The position numbers and the translations under genes were made by a program. The notes under the pieces are model-generated. The model was not told where the DNA came from and did not search any database. It worked only from the letters and a program-made list of their open reading frames with translations. A stretch of DNA of 34,584 nt from Streptosporangiaceae bacterium (GTDB lineage: Bacteria > Actinomycetota > Actinomycetes > Streptosporangiales > Streptosporangiaceae): contig JASIBM010000434.1 in NCBI GenBank assembly GCA_030045175.1, forward strand, positions 1 through 34,584, written 5' to 3'. Positions 9,864 to 18,535 of the stretch are shown here, in pieces; the stretch's first letter is position 1, and each line of letters opens with the position of its first letter.

Positions 9864-10781
9864 ATGATGATGGCAGAGCAGGCACAGGTGCCGGCGGCTG
9901 AGTTTGGCTCCTATTACGGCAGGCCGATCCTGAAGGTGACCCGCTGGCGCGAGCCGCACCTGCCCGCGTACCTGTTCCTCGGCGAGCTTTCCGGCGCCGC
10001 CGCGGTGATGGGCGCGATCGCGGCGGCCACCGGGCGCCCTGGGCTGGCCAGGACCGGCCGGCTCGCCGCCGCCATCGCGGCGGCCGGCGGGGCCGGCTTC
10101 CTCACCGCCGAGCTTGGCCGGCCAGAGCGGTTCGCGAACATGCTCAGGGTGGCCAAGCCGACGTCGCCGATGAGCATGGGGTCGTGGCTGCTCGCCGCCC
10201 ACTCCGGGCTCACCGCCATCGCCGCGGCTAGCGAGGTGACCGGGCGGCTGCGCGGGCTCGGCGCCGCGGCTGGCGCGGCGTCAGCGGTCAGCGGGCCGTT
10301 GCTTGCCACGTACCCGGGCGTGCTGCTCGCGAACACGGCGGTGCCCGCCTGGCACCGAGGTCACCGCGAGCTGCCGTTGCTGTTCGCTGGCGGCGCGCTG
10401 ACCTCGGCCGCGTCTGTCGGCCTCGCGGTCGGGGCGGGCGCGAGGGACCGCGCGGAGGCTGGCGTGGCCAGCAGGCTCGCGCTGCTCGGCGCGGCGGTCG
10501 AGAGCGTCGCAGGATTCGGCCTGGAGACCCAGCTCGGGGTGGCCGGGGAACCGTACCAGGCCGGGCCGAGCGGTGCCTTGCTGCGCGCCGCCCGGCTGGC
10601 GACCATATCCGGCGCCGCCGCTGCGCTCGCCGCGCGCAGGAGCAGGATCGCGGCGGCCACCGCTGCCGCCCTGCTGGCCGGCGGCTGCCTGGCCGCCAAG
10701 TTCGCCGTGCTGCGAGCCGGCGTCGCGTCAGCGGCCGACCCTAGGTATGTGGTGGCTACGCAGACACCGAGCTCGAGCTGA
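9864..10781 (+). CDS. NrfD/PsrC-type membrane subunit (formate dehydrogenase quinone-interacting partner)
   Basis: REPHLPAYLFLGELSGAAAVMGAIA, AELGRPERFANMLRVAKPTSPMSMGSWLLAAHSG are typical NrfD. ATG cluster at 9864-9872 after GGGAG chosen as start; the ORF-track start (9795) lies inside the palindrome. Confidence 0.88.
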   Translation: MMMAEQAQVPAAEFGSYYGRPILKVTRWREPHLPAYLFLGELSGAAAVMGAIAAATGRPGLARTGRLAAAIAAAGGAGFLTAELGRPERFANMLRVAKPTSPMSMGSWLLAAHSGLTAIAAASEVTGRLRGLGAAAGAASAVSGPLLATYPGVLLANTAVPAWHRGHRELPLLFAGGALTSAASVGLAVGAGARDRAEAGVASRLALLGAAVESVAGFGLETQLGVAGEPYQAGPSGALLRAARLATISGAAAALAARRSRIAAATAAALLAGGCLAAKFAVLRAGVASAADPRYVVATQTPSSS

Positions 10782-12165
10782 CGGCCCGGATCAGCGAGTC
10801 GTCCTGCTGCGGCGCCGCGTCGGTCGTCGCGAGCGAGGCTCCGGCCGCGTCGGGAGGGCTGGGCTCGACCGCGTCCGGGCGCAGGCGCCGGCGCCACGAG
10901 GGCCACACGCTCACCAGCATCCCCAGGTAGATGACGCTGCCGACCGCGACGAAGAGGTTCCAGGTCAGCAGCGCCCAGCCGTGCGTGGCTGTGGTGGTGA
11001 CCTGGTAGATCTCCGGTGGCTGCACGCGCCAGGCAAGGAAGCCCCTGCCGGGCACGAAGGCCTGCGGCCCGCTCCAGTACCACGGCCACGAGCCCACGAC
11101 CGCCGCCGTCAGGAGCATCGTCGTCCACAGCGCCCACCGGCCAGCGCCGCGTGAGTTCATCGCCAGGCCGGCCAGCATGGCAAGGAAGGGCACCAGCCAT
11201 ACCCAGTGATGGTCCCAGCTGATCGGCGACGCCAGCACGCTGGTGATCCCGACCAGGACCCAGCCAGCAACCGGCCTGCCCGACCGGGTGAGGATCGCGC
11301 CGCCCGCGAGGCCGGCAAGCAACACGCCGAGCACGACCGACTCCCAGAGCGACTCCGCGTGCGGCACGCCGCCCTCCTGGCGCGCGATGAAGCCGAGCAG
11401 CGACTGGTTGACCAGCGAATCGACTCCTCCGGTCCGGCCGGGCTTGAAGAAGTAGCCGGTGAGCCAGTAGGACGCCGACTGCCCCGGCAGCACGATGAAG
11501 CCGACCACGATGGTGGCGGCGAACGTGGCCGCGGCGACCACGCCCTGGCGTATCTTGCCTGACAGCAGCAGGTAGGGGATGAAGATGACTGGGATCAGCT
11601 TGATCCCGGCCGCGATGCCGATGCCGGCGCCCTTCCACCGTCGCCTGTCATCGCGCGTCAGGTCCCACACCACGAGCAGCAAGAGCAGCGGCTCGATCTG
11701 GCCGAGTTGCAGCGCCTTCTGAACCGGCTCGATCCACAGCGCGATCGCGCTCACGAGGAGCGCCACGGTGACCCTGCTCGCGCCCCGGCGCCCCATCGCG
11801 CCGAGGGTAAGCCACGCGGTCAGCGGGACCGAGATCAAGCTGGCGACCGTCATCGCCCAGTGCAGCGCGTCCCAGGGCAGGAAGCTGCCGCCGGCGAACA
11901 CGATCGCGGCGAACGGCGTGTAGGTGAACTTGACGCCGTAGGCGTATTGCCACGAGTACAAGATCGATGGGAGCTGCCTGGTGAGCAGGCCGGCGTCGTT
12001 GTAGACGTTCAGGTCGAACCAGGTGAGCAGCAGCCCGCGATGCGCCGCCACGTCGGCGAGGTAGGCCGTCAGCGACAACAGGGCGAGCAAGGCCGCCGCG
12101 ACCAGGGTGGCGATGCTGACCACGCGGCTCCATGGCACCTGCCGGAAACCGGCCTCAGCCTGCAC
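10756..12165 (-). CDS. Glycosyltransferase family 87 / DUF2029-type polyprenyl mannosyltransferase-like membrane protein
   Basis: 469 aa multi-TM; DLNVYNDAGLLTRQLPSILYSWQYAYGVKFTYTPFAAIVFAG, AGIGIAAGIKLIPVIFIPYLLLSGK, SWDHHWVWLVPFLAML. Confidence 0.85.
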   Translation of the reverse strand: MQAEAGFRQVPWSRVVSIATLVAAALLALLSLTAYLADVAAHRGLLLTWFDLNVYNDAGLLTRQLPSILYSWQYAYGVKFTYTPFAAIVFAGGSFLPWDALHWAMTVASLISVPLTAWLTLGAMGRRGASRVTVALLVSAIALWIEPVQKALQLGQIEPLLLLLVVWDLTRDDRRRWKGAGIGIAAGIKLIPVIFIPYLLLSGKIRQGVVAAATFAATIVVGFIVLPGQSASYWLTGYFFKPGRTGGVDSLVNQSLLGFIARQEGGVPHAESLWESVVLGVLLAGLAGGAILTRSGRPVAGWVLVGITSVLASPISWDHHWVWLVPFLAMLAGLAMNSRGAGRWALWTTMLLTAAVVGSWPWYWSGPQAFVPGRGFLAWRVQPPEIYQVTTTATHGWALLTWNLFVAVGSVIYLGMLVSVWPSWRRRLRPDAVEPSPPDAAGASLATTDAAPQQDDSLIRAVSSSSVSA

Positions 12166-12396
12166 GCCAAGCCCTCCAAGTCCTCGAAATCCGGTTAGTC
12201 GCAGATGCCTATTGGTAATGACGCACGAGCACCGCGTTTGGTGCCTGAGCCCCGTGGCTTCAGGCTACGTGGGCGAGCGCCGCGCGTGGTACGCCGCGGA
12301 GCTATTCCGGGGGACGACCCCGGGCCCCGCGGCGGGGAAGAGCCTTCGCGGTGCGCATGCCCGGACCCGTGAGCCGACAACTACGGACAGTAGCTA

Positions 12397-13410
12397 CTAG
12401 ATCACCGCTATCACAGTATTACAGCGCGGGATGAGTTCTCCGATCACCGGCGCGCCCGGCACCTCGCCGGCCACCAGCAGGCCCCCGGAGGTCTGGGCGT
12501 CGGCCAGGAGCAGCAGCTCGTCTTCGGCCAGGTCACCGAAATCCGACTGCGGCGCGACCCAGGCGAGGTTGCGCCTGCTGCCGCCTGGCAGGTAGCCAGC
12601 CCGCAGCGCCTCCCTGGTGCCCTCGATCAGCGGGACCGCGCTGTGGTCGATGACGGCCGTCACCCCGCTCGCCCTGGCGAGCTTGAACGCGTGCCCGAGC
12701 AGCCCGAAGCCGGTCACGTCGGTGGCGCAGCGGACGCCAGCGGCAAGCGCCGCCCGGCTGGCCGCCGCGTTCAGCGTGGTCATCACCTCGACGGCAGCCT
12801 GATTGATCTCGCCGGTCGCCTTGTGCAGCGCGTTGAGCACGCCGGTGCCCAGCGGCTTGGTCAGCGACAGCGGCTGGCCAGGCACGCCGGCGTCGATCCG
12901 CAGCAGCCTCGCCGGGTCGGCCAGGCCGGTCACCGCCATGCCGTACTTCGGCTCGGGGTCGTCGATGCTGTGGCCGCCCGCGACGTGGCAGCCTGCCTGC
13001 CCGGCGATCTCGAGGCCGCCGCTCAGCACCTGCGCGGCCAGGTCAGCGCTGAGCACGTCCCGTGGCCAGCCGAGCAGGTTCAGCGCGATCAGCGGCTCGC
13101 CGCCGACCGCGTAGACGTCCGAGAGCGCGTTCGCCGCCGCGATCTGGCCGAAGAGCCTGGGGTCATCGATCACCGGCGTGAAGAAGTCGGTCGTCGCGAC
13201 CACCGCCCTGGTTGGGCTGATCTGGACGACCGCGGCGTCGTCGCCGTGCTCGACGCCGATGAGCAGGTCGGCAGGGCGCCGGGCCGGGATCAGCCGGGCG
13301 ACCGCGTCCTCGAGCTCGCCGGGCGGGATCTTGCACGCGCAGCCGCCGCCGCGCGCGTACTGGGTCAGCCGGACCTGGGCTGGCGTTTGCATGAGTGAAG
13401 TATTTCGCAC
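12397..13410 (-). CDS. selD: Selenide, water dikinase (selenophosphate synthetase), Cys form
   Basis: 337 aa; LTQYARGGGCACKIPPGELE, VGVEHGDDAAVV-like, FFTPVIDDPRLFGQIAAANALSDVYAVGGEPLIALNLLGWP, ATDVTGFGLLGHAFKLA. Start may be the internal ATG (MQTPAQVRL). Confidence 0.95.
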   Translation of the reverse strand: MRNTSLMQTPAQVRLTQYARGGGCACKIPPGELEDAVARLIPARRPADLLIGVEHGDDAAVVQISPTRAVVATTDFFTPVIDDPRLFGQIAAANALSDVYAVGGEPLIALNLLGWPRDVLSADLAAQVLSGGLEIAGQAGCHVAGGHSIDDPEPKYGMAVTGLADPARLLRIDAGVPGQPLSLTKPLGTGVLNALHKATGEINQAAVEVMTTLNAAASRAALAAGVRCATDVTGFGLLGHAFKLARASGVTAVIDHSAVPLIEGTREALRAGYLPGGSRRNLAWVAPQSDFGDLAEDELLLLADAQTSGGLLVAGEVPGAPVIGELIPRCNTVIAVI

Positions 13411-13474
13411 TTGCGCTGGACGCGCGGTCGTGGTGGCATAGCCGGAACGCGGGGTGGCATCACGGAGGAACCAA

Positions 13475-15325
13475 GTGACCAGTGCGGTGATCGAGGAGCG
13501 CGCGGCCGTCCAGGCGCAGGCAGGCGCCAGGACCCTGTGCGAGCTGCTGGCGGCGACCGCGGCGGAGCATGGCGACCTGCCCGCCTACTCCGACCGCGAG
13601 GATGGGGCGGCGTGGCAGACCCTGACCTGGCGCGAGCTGCGGGAACGAGTGCCCGCGCTGGCCGCGGCGCTGGTCGGGCTCGGGCTCAAGCCGGGCGAGC
13701 GCGTCGCGCTGATGCTGCCGAACCGGGTCGAGCACGTGCTCGCCGACCTCGCCGTGGTGCACGCGGGCGGGGTTCCCGTGACCTTCTACGCCACGCTCGC
13801 GCCGGACCAGATCAAGTACCTGGTGACCGACTGCGACGTGCGGCTCGCCGTGCTCGACGGCGAGCCGGAGCTCACCAGGTGGCAGCCGTTGCTTGCCGAC
13901 CTGCCTGGCCTGGCCAAGGTGATCGTCCGCGACGCGGCGGCGTGCCCGGCCGGTGAGCGTTACCTGCGCTGGGACGCGCTCGAATCGCTCGGCGACGCCG
14001 CCGGCGCGGCCGAGGTCGGCAGGCGAGTCGCCGCCATCGGCCCGGACGACCCGGTCACGCTGCTCTACACCTCGGGCACCACAGGCAACCCCAAGGGCGT
14101 CATCATCACCCACGGCAGCGTGCTTTACGAGTGCGCCACCGCGCGGATCGGCGGCACCCTGACCATGGGCGGCCGGTCGGTCTCCTACCTGCCGCTCGCC
14201 CACATCGCCGAGCGGATGCTGACGATCTACCTGGTCATCTACGCCGCCGGTCACTCCTACTTCTGCCACAACGCGGCGACCGACCTGATCAGGACCGTCG
14301 GCGAGGTCAAGCCGACGGCGTTCTACGGCGTGCCGCGGGTCTGGGAGAAGGTGCAGGCAGGCATCTCGGCGTTGCTCGCCGCCGAGCCGGACGAGGCCAA
14401 GCGCGCCGCCGTCGCCGCGGCCATGGCCACCGGGCGCAGGTACGTCGAGAGCCGCCAGTACGGCCGCGTGACGCCGGACGAGCTGGCCGCCGAGTTCGCC
14501 GCGGCCGACGAGGCCGTGCTCAGGCTGATCAAGAGCCTGCTCGGGCTGGACGAGGCGACCGTGGTCGTGAGCATGGCGGCACCGCTGCCGCCTGACGTCG
14601 GCGCGTTCTTCGCCGGCCTTGGCATGCAGATGCTCGACGTCTACGGGATGACGGAGACGACCGGCGCGTTCGCCACGAACACGCCTGGCGCGTTCAAGCT
14701 CGGCACGGTCGGCAGGCCGGTGCCTGGCATCGAGGTCATGATCGCGCCGGACGGCGAGATACTCGCCCGCGGCCCGCTCAACACCCCCGGCTACCTGAAC
14801 CTGCCCGCTCAGACGGCCGATCTGATCGACGCCGACGGCTGGCTGCACACCGGGGACATCGGCTCGGTCGACGCGGACGGCTTCCTCGCGGTCGTGGACA
14901 GGAAGAAGGAGCTGATCATCACATCTGGCGGGGAGAACATATCCCCGGCGGCGATCGAGAGCGCCCTGGTTGCCCATCCGCTGGTCGGGCAGGCCCTGGC
15001 CTTCGGCGACCGGCGCAAGTACGTCGTCGCGCTGCTCGCGCTCGACGGCGAGGTCGCCCCCGCCTGGGCCAGGGCGCGCGGGATAGATGCGTCCTCGCTC
15101 GCCGAGCTGGCCGAGCACCCGGCGGTGCTCGCCGCGGTGACCGACGCGGTGGACCAGGCCAACGAGCGGCTGGCCCGGGTGCAGCAGGTGAAGCGGTGGC
15201 GGCTGCTGCCGGTGGAGTGGACGGCGGAGACCGAGGAGCTGACGCCCACGTTCAAGCTCAAGCGCCGGGTCATCCACCGCAAGTACGCGGACGTGATCGA
15301 CTCGTTGTACGCCGAGGCCGACTGA
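13475..15325 (+). CDS. Long-chain acyl-CoA synthetase (FadD15-like AMP-forming ligase)
   Basis: LLYTSGTTGNPKGVIITHGS, SYLPLAHIAERMLTIYLVIYAAGHSYF, DVYGMTETTGAF, GWLHTGDIGSVDADGFLAVVDRKKELIITSGGENISPAAIE; GTG start at 13475 after GGAGGA. Confidence 0.92.
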   Translation: MTSAVIEERAAVQAQAGARTLCELLAATAAEHGDLPAYSDREDGAAWQTLTWRELRERVPALAAALVGLGLKPGERVALMLPNRVEHVLADLAVVHAGGVPVTFYATLAPDQIKYLVTDCDVRLAVLDGEPELTRWQPLLADLPGLAKVIVRDAAACPAGERYLRWDALESLGDAAGAAEVGRRVAAIGPDDPVTLLYTSGTTGNPKGVIITHGSVLYECATARIGGTLTMGGRSVSYLPLAHIAERMLTIYLVIYAAGHSYFCHNAATDLIRTVGEVKPTAFYGVPRVWEKVQAGISALLAAEPDEAKRAAVAAAMATGRRYVESRQYGRVTPDELAAEFAAADEAVLRLIKSLLGLDEATVVVSMAAPLPPDVGAFFAGLGMQMLDVYGMTETTGAFATNTPGAFKLGTVGRPVPGIEVMIAPDGEILARGPLNTPGYLNLPAQTADLIDADGWLHTGDIGSVDADGFLAVVDRKKELIITSGGENISPAAIESALVAHPLVGQALAFGDRRKYVVALLALDGEVAPAWARARGIDASSLAELAEHPAVLAAVTDAVDQANERLARVQQVKRWRLLPVEWTAETEELTPTFKLKRRVIHRKYADVIDSLYAEAD

Positions 15326-15335
15326 GGCGCCTTCC

Positions 15336-15361
15336 AGCGCGTGCGGTCAGCGCGTGCGGTC
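15336..15361. repeat. 13-bp perfect tandem duplication (AGCGCGTGCGGTC x2) in the intergenic/convergent gap
   Basis: 15336-15348 and 15349-15361 identical. Confidence 0.85.
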
Positions 15362-16022
15362 AGGCGGGCTCGGCATCGGTCAGCTGGGATGCGCGCTTTG
15401 CCCGGAGCCGCTGGTAGTGCCGCTGGGTCTTCGACCGGTTACCGCAGCCGCTCATGCTGCACCAGCGCCTGGTGTGGTTCTTGCTCGTGTCGACGAACAG
15501 CCAGCCGCAGTCCTGCCCCGCGCAGACGCGCAGGTTGGCACGGTCCGCCGCGTCTGCCTGGCCCGCGCCGGCTAGCAGGTCAATCGCGTCGGCCAGGATA
15601 ATCCACCCGGGCAGCCGCAGCGGGTCGCCGCCCGACCAGGCCCAGCGCCATGCGGTGCCATCGGTCACCAGCAGGCGCCGCGACTGCAGGCGCGCGACGG
15701 CGGCGCGCAGTGCGTCCGCGTCGGCTTCGTCCGGCTGGCGCCGCTCGGCGGATGCGCGCAGCACCCGGTAGAGCGTCTCGCGCAAGCTGATCGCCTCGTG
15801 GTAAGCCTCGGTGGCCTGCCAGGTCGCCGCGGCCGCGCGGGCGCGGTCGATGACGTCGCGATCGACTGCCTCAGTGGCGCCGGCCCAATCGATCAGCGCG
15901 ACGTAGCCGGGCAGGTAGTCGCGGCCACGCGGACCCCTGGGGTCAACCGTGTTGACGAAGTCCAGGCACAATCGCCCGCCGAGGCGAGCCGGCAGCCTGG
16001 TCAGCTCTTCCGTCCCTGTCAT
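15360..16022 (-). CDS. CGNR zinc finger / ABATE domain transcriptional regulator
   Basis: RLGGRLCLDFVNTVDPRG at the N-terminus and C-terminal LRVCAGQDCGWLFVDTSKNHTRRWCSMSGCGNRSKTQRHYQRLR (CGNR). ATG at 16022 has a GGAAAGGGGG RBS. Confidence 0.93.
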   Translation of the reverse strand: MTGTEELTRLPARLGGRLCLDFVNTVDPRGPRGRDYLPGYVALIDWAGATEAVDRDVIDRARAAAATWQATEAYHEAISLRETLYRVLRASAERRQPDEADADALRAAVARLQSRRLLVTDGTAWRWAWSGGDPLRLPGWIILADAIDLLAGAGQADAADRANLRVCAGQDCGWLFVDTSKNHTRRWCSMSGCGNRSKTQRHYQRLRAKRASQLTDAEPA

Positions 16023-16135
16023 GCGGCCCCCTTTCCTTCGCGTCAACCGTTTAAGCCGAGGTTACCGGTTGACATCGGCAAGAGCCAAAGAATAGCATTT
16101 CAACCACCAAACGTTGTTACGGAGGTTGACAACGC

Positions 16136-16921
16136 GTGCACCGTCAGCGGCGGGAACGGCGGGACTTCTGGGTAGGGGCACGGCTGATGTTGCCTGTGGC
16201 CGCCGGAGATGTCGTTGACGGGATAGCGTTCGGCGCGATCGCCGCGGCCGCCGGCCTCGGTCGCCTCGCCCCGGTCGCCATGTCCGCAAGCGCGTTCTCA
16301 GGCAGCGCGCAATACGCCCTGCTTGCCGTGCTACGCGAGCATGGCACCATCGTCACCGCCCTGTTCGCCGCGGCGGCGCTCAACGTCCGGTATCTCCCCA
16401 TGTCCGCCGCCGTGGCCGCGTCGACCACTGGCTCGCGCTGGCTACGATCCGCGCGGTGCCTGCTGCTCACCGACGAGTCCTGGGCAGTGACCAGCGGCGC
16501 CGACCTCGGAGACGGCGCAGGAGGCGCGCTGGTCGGCGCGGGCCTGACCGAGTTGCTCGCGTGGACCCTGGGCACGGCCGTCGGCGTGCTCGTGGGCAGC
16601 ATCCTGGGCAGCACCAGCAGGCTCGGGCTCGACGCCGCGGTCCCGGCGCTCTTCGTGTGGGTGCTGCGCGGCCAGCTAAAGGCACGCCCGGACGTGGCGG
16701 CCGCGCTGGCGGGCGGTGCGCTCGCCGCCATGCTGGTGCCGATTGCGCCGGCGGGCGTCCCTGTCATGGCAGCTGGCCTCGCGGCGGCGGCCTGGGGTGC
16801 CTGCCGGCCACCGGCCACCGATCGCGCTGGCCAGGATCGCGCTGGCCAGGATCACGCTGGCCAGGATCGCACGGCAACCGGAACCCGCGGTGCGGGGCAG
16901 CGACATGAACTGGATGGCTGA
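16136..16921 (+). CDS. azlC: AzlC family branched-chain amino acid permease
   Basis: MLPVAAGDVVDGIAFGAIAAAAGLGRLAPVAMSASAFSGSAQYALLAVL... LNVRYLPMSAAVA; overlaps a downstream AzlD-type gene. Confidence 0.88.
   Translation: MHRQRRERRDFWVGARLMLPVAAGDVVDGIAFGAIAAAAGLGRLAPVAMSASAFSGSAQYALLAVLREHGTIVTALFAAAALNVRYLPMSAAVAASTTGSRWLRSARCLLLTDESWAVTSGADLGDGAGGALVGAGLTELLAWTLGTAVGVLVGSILGSTSRLGLDAAVPALFVWVLRGQLKARPDVAAALAGGALAAMLVPIAPAGVPVMAAGLAAAAWGACRPPATDRAGQDRAGQDHAGQDRTATGTRGAGQRHELDG
16821..16865. repeat. 15-bp tandem repeat (ATCGCGCTGGCCAGG) x3 encoding an RAGQD tail in AzlC
   Basis: 16821-16835, 16836-16850, 16851-16865 (one substitution in the third unit); protein DRAGQDRAGQDHAGQDRT. Confidence 0.9.
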
Positions 16922-17229
16922 TGATGACTGGAAACTGGGTCGCGGTCGGTGCCGTGGCGGTGATCTGCGCCCTCATGCGCGTGAGCGCTCCGCTGCTGCT
17001 CGGCCAGCGGCAAGCCCCTCGTCTCATCCACGCGCTCGAGCTCGCGGTCCCGGCACTGCTGGCCGCGCTGATCGTCACTGAGACGTTCGGCGCGGGGCAG
17101 CGGCTTGTCATCGACCCGAGGCTGGCCGGCGTGGTGGCGGGCGGGCTGGTCGCGCTGGGCAGAAAGCCGCTCTGGCTGACGCTCGTGGTGGCGGTCGGCA
17201 CGACCGCGCTGGTCCGAGCGCTGATTTAA
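16921..17229 (+). CDS. azlD: AzlD domain-containing branched-chain amino acid transport protein
   Basis: 102 aa, four hydrophobic segments, ALMRVSAPLLLGQRQ...ALELAVPALLAALIV; ATGATG start overlaps the azlC stop. Confidence 0.85.
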   Translation: MMTGNWVAVGAVAVICALMRVSAPLLLGQRQAPRLIHALELAVPALLAALIVTETFGAGQRLVIDPRLAGVVAGGLVALGRKPLWLTLVVAVGTTALVRALI

Positions 17230-18515
17230 GGTGCCGTGGCGCTGGCCAAGCCGCGGTCGAACCTGTCCATCAGCAGGTCCGCCTCTGTTGCGGTGAGGAT
17301 CAGCGGCGGGGTCACGAGCACGAAGCTGCTGGAGATGGAGACCAGCAAGCCGGCGGCGCGCAGGCACTGCTTGACGTGGTGCATTGCCTGAGCGGCCAGC
17401 GGCTGGCCGTCACCGTCGGCCAGCCCCACGGCGATCATCAGGCCGGGGCCGTGCACGCTGCGAACGGCCGAGTTTCCGATCCGGCCGGCGAACGCGGACG
17501 TGAGCTGCGCGCCCCGGTCGGCGACATTCGCCAGGACGCTGCCGTCGGCGAGCTCGTCGAGCACGGCCATTGCCGCCGCGACGGCGAGCGGAAGGCCATC
17601 GGCGGTAGACCCATGCGGGAAGACGCCCGCGGGTACCCCGAGCGCCCGCTCAAGCACGTCGTGGGTGACCGCGATCGCCGACAGCGCCGCGTAGCCGGAG
17701 GTCAGGGCCTTGCTCAGCAGCAGCATGTCGGGTTCTAGGCCGAGCTGGCCCGCGACCGTCAGGCTGCCGGTGCGGCCGAAGCCAGTGGTCACCTCGTCCA
17801 GGATGAAGTGGATGTCCGCCGCCTGGCACAGGTCTTGCACCTCGCGCAGGTAGCCGGGCGCGAGCTGCTGCACATCCGTGCCGAGGACTGGCTCCATGAT
17901 CACGGCGGACAGCCGGCCGGCGCCGATGCGGTCGACCGCTGACCGGAACGCGCCGATGTCACCGGCCGGAACGTGCCGCACGCCCGGGCACAGCGGGGCC
18001 AGCACCTCGTGCAACGGCCGCTCGCCGGTCAGGCTGCCAGCCAGGCCGGCGATGCCGTGGTAGCCGTCCCACAGCGCGAGCACCTCGGAGCGCTCCGGGT
18101 GCCCCTCGCCGATCCGGATGAACCGTGACAGCAGGACCGCTCCCTCTGCCGCTTGCGCGCCGGTCGTGCACAGGCGTACGTGGCGCAGGTTCGAAGGCAA
18201 CACCCCGGCCAGGCGGCTGGCGTAATCAAGCGCGATCTGGGTGGGCTGGTCATGCCTGATGATCTGGGCCGCAGGCAGCTCCTGAAGCTGCCTGGCGATG
18301 GCCGTCATGATCCGCTGGTTGCTGTAGCCAAGCGCGGTGCTCCACAGCGCGGAGCGCGCATCGAGGTACTCGCGCCCGAGTACGTCCCTGACGAAGCAGC
18401 CGCTGCCAGACACGAGCGCCAGGTCCGCCCAGGCGCCGTCGTCGTCAGCGGTCAGGGCGCTGAACCACAATGCTGGGTGCTTGCACGTGCAACCAGTGAA
18501 TTCCGCTGCTGTCAT
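17226..18515 (-). CDS. Class III PLP-dependent aminotransferase
   Basis: 429 aa; DGYHGIAGLAGSLTG, VIMEPVLGTDVQQLAPGYLREVQDLC, FILDEVTTGFGRTGSL, LLSKALTSGYAALSAIAV (PLP Lys). Confidence 0.9.
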   Translation of the reverse strand: MTAAEFTGCTCKHPALWFSALTADDDGAWADLALVSGSGCFVRDVLGREYLDARSALWSTALGYSNQRIMTAIARQLQELPAAQIIRHDQPTQIALDYASRLAGVLPSNLRHVRLCTTGAQAAEGAVLLSRFIRIGEGHPERSEVLALWDGYHGIAGLAGSLTGERPLHEVLAPLCPGVRHVPAGDIGAFRSAVDRIGAGRLSAVIMEPVLGTDVQQLAPGYLREVQDLCQAADIHFILDEVTTGFGRTGSLTVAGQLGLEPDMLLLSKALTSGYAALSAIAVTHDVLERALGVPAGVFPHGSTADGLPLAVAAAMAVLDELADGSVLANVADRGAQLTSAFAGRIGNSAVRSVHGPGLMIAVGLADGDGQPLAAQAMHHVKQCLRAAGLLVSISSSFVLVTPPLILTATEADLLMDRFDRGLASATAP

Positions 18516-18535
18516 GGAACAGCCTCCTAGTCCGG

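Noticed and set aside
12215-12330. Possible tRNA-Sec (selC) near selD: CGTGG-CTTCAGG-CTACG looks like an anticodon arm with UCA
   Set aside because: No plausible T-loop (TTCNA), acceptor stem or 6-bp D stem at correct spacing on either strand; the same bases form a stronger simple hairpin. Kept only as a structured region.
13460-15277. 605-aa ORF on the minus strand
   Set aside because: Antisense shadow of the acyl-CoA synthetase gene; no recognisable motifs.
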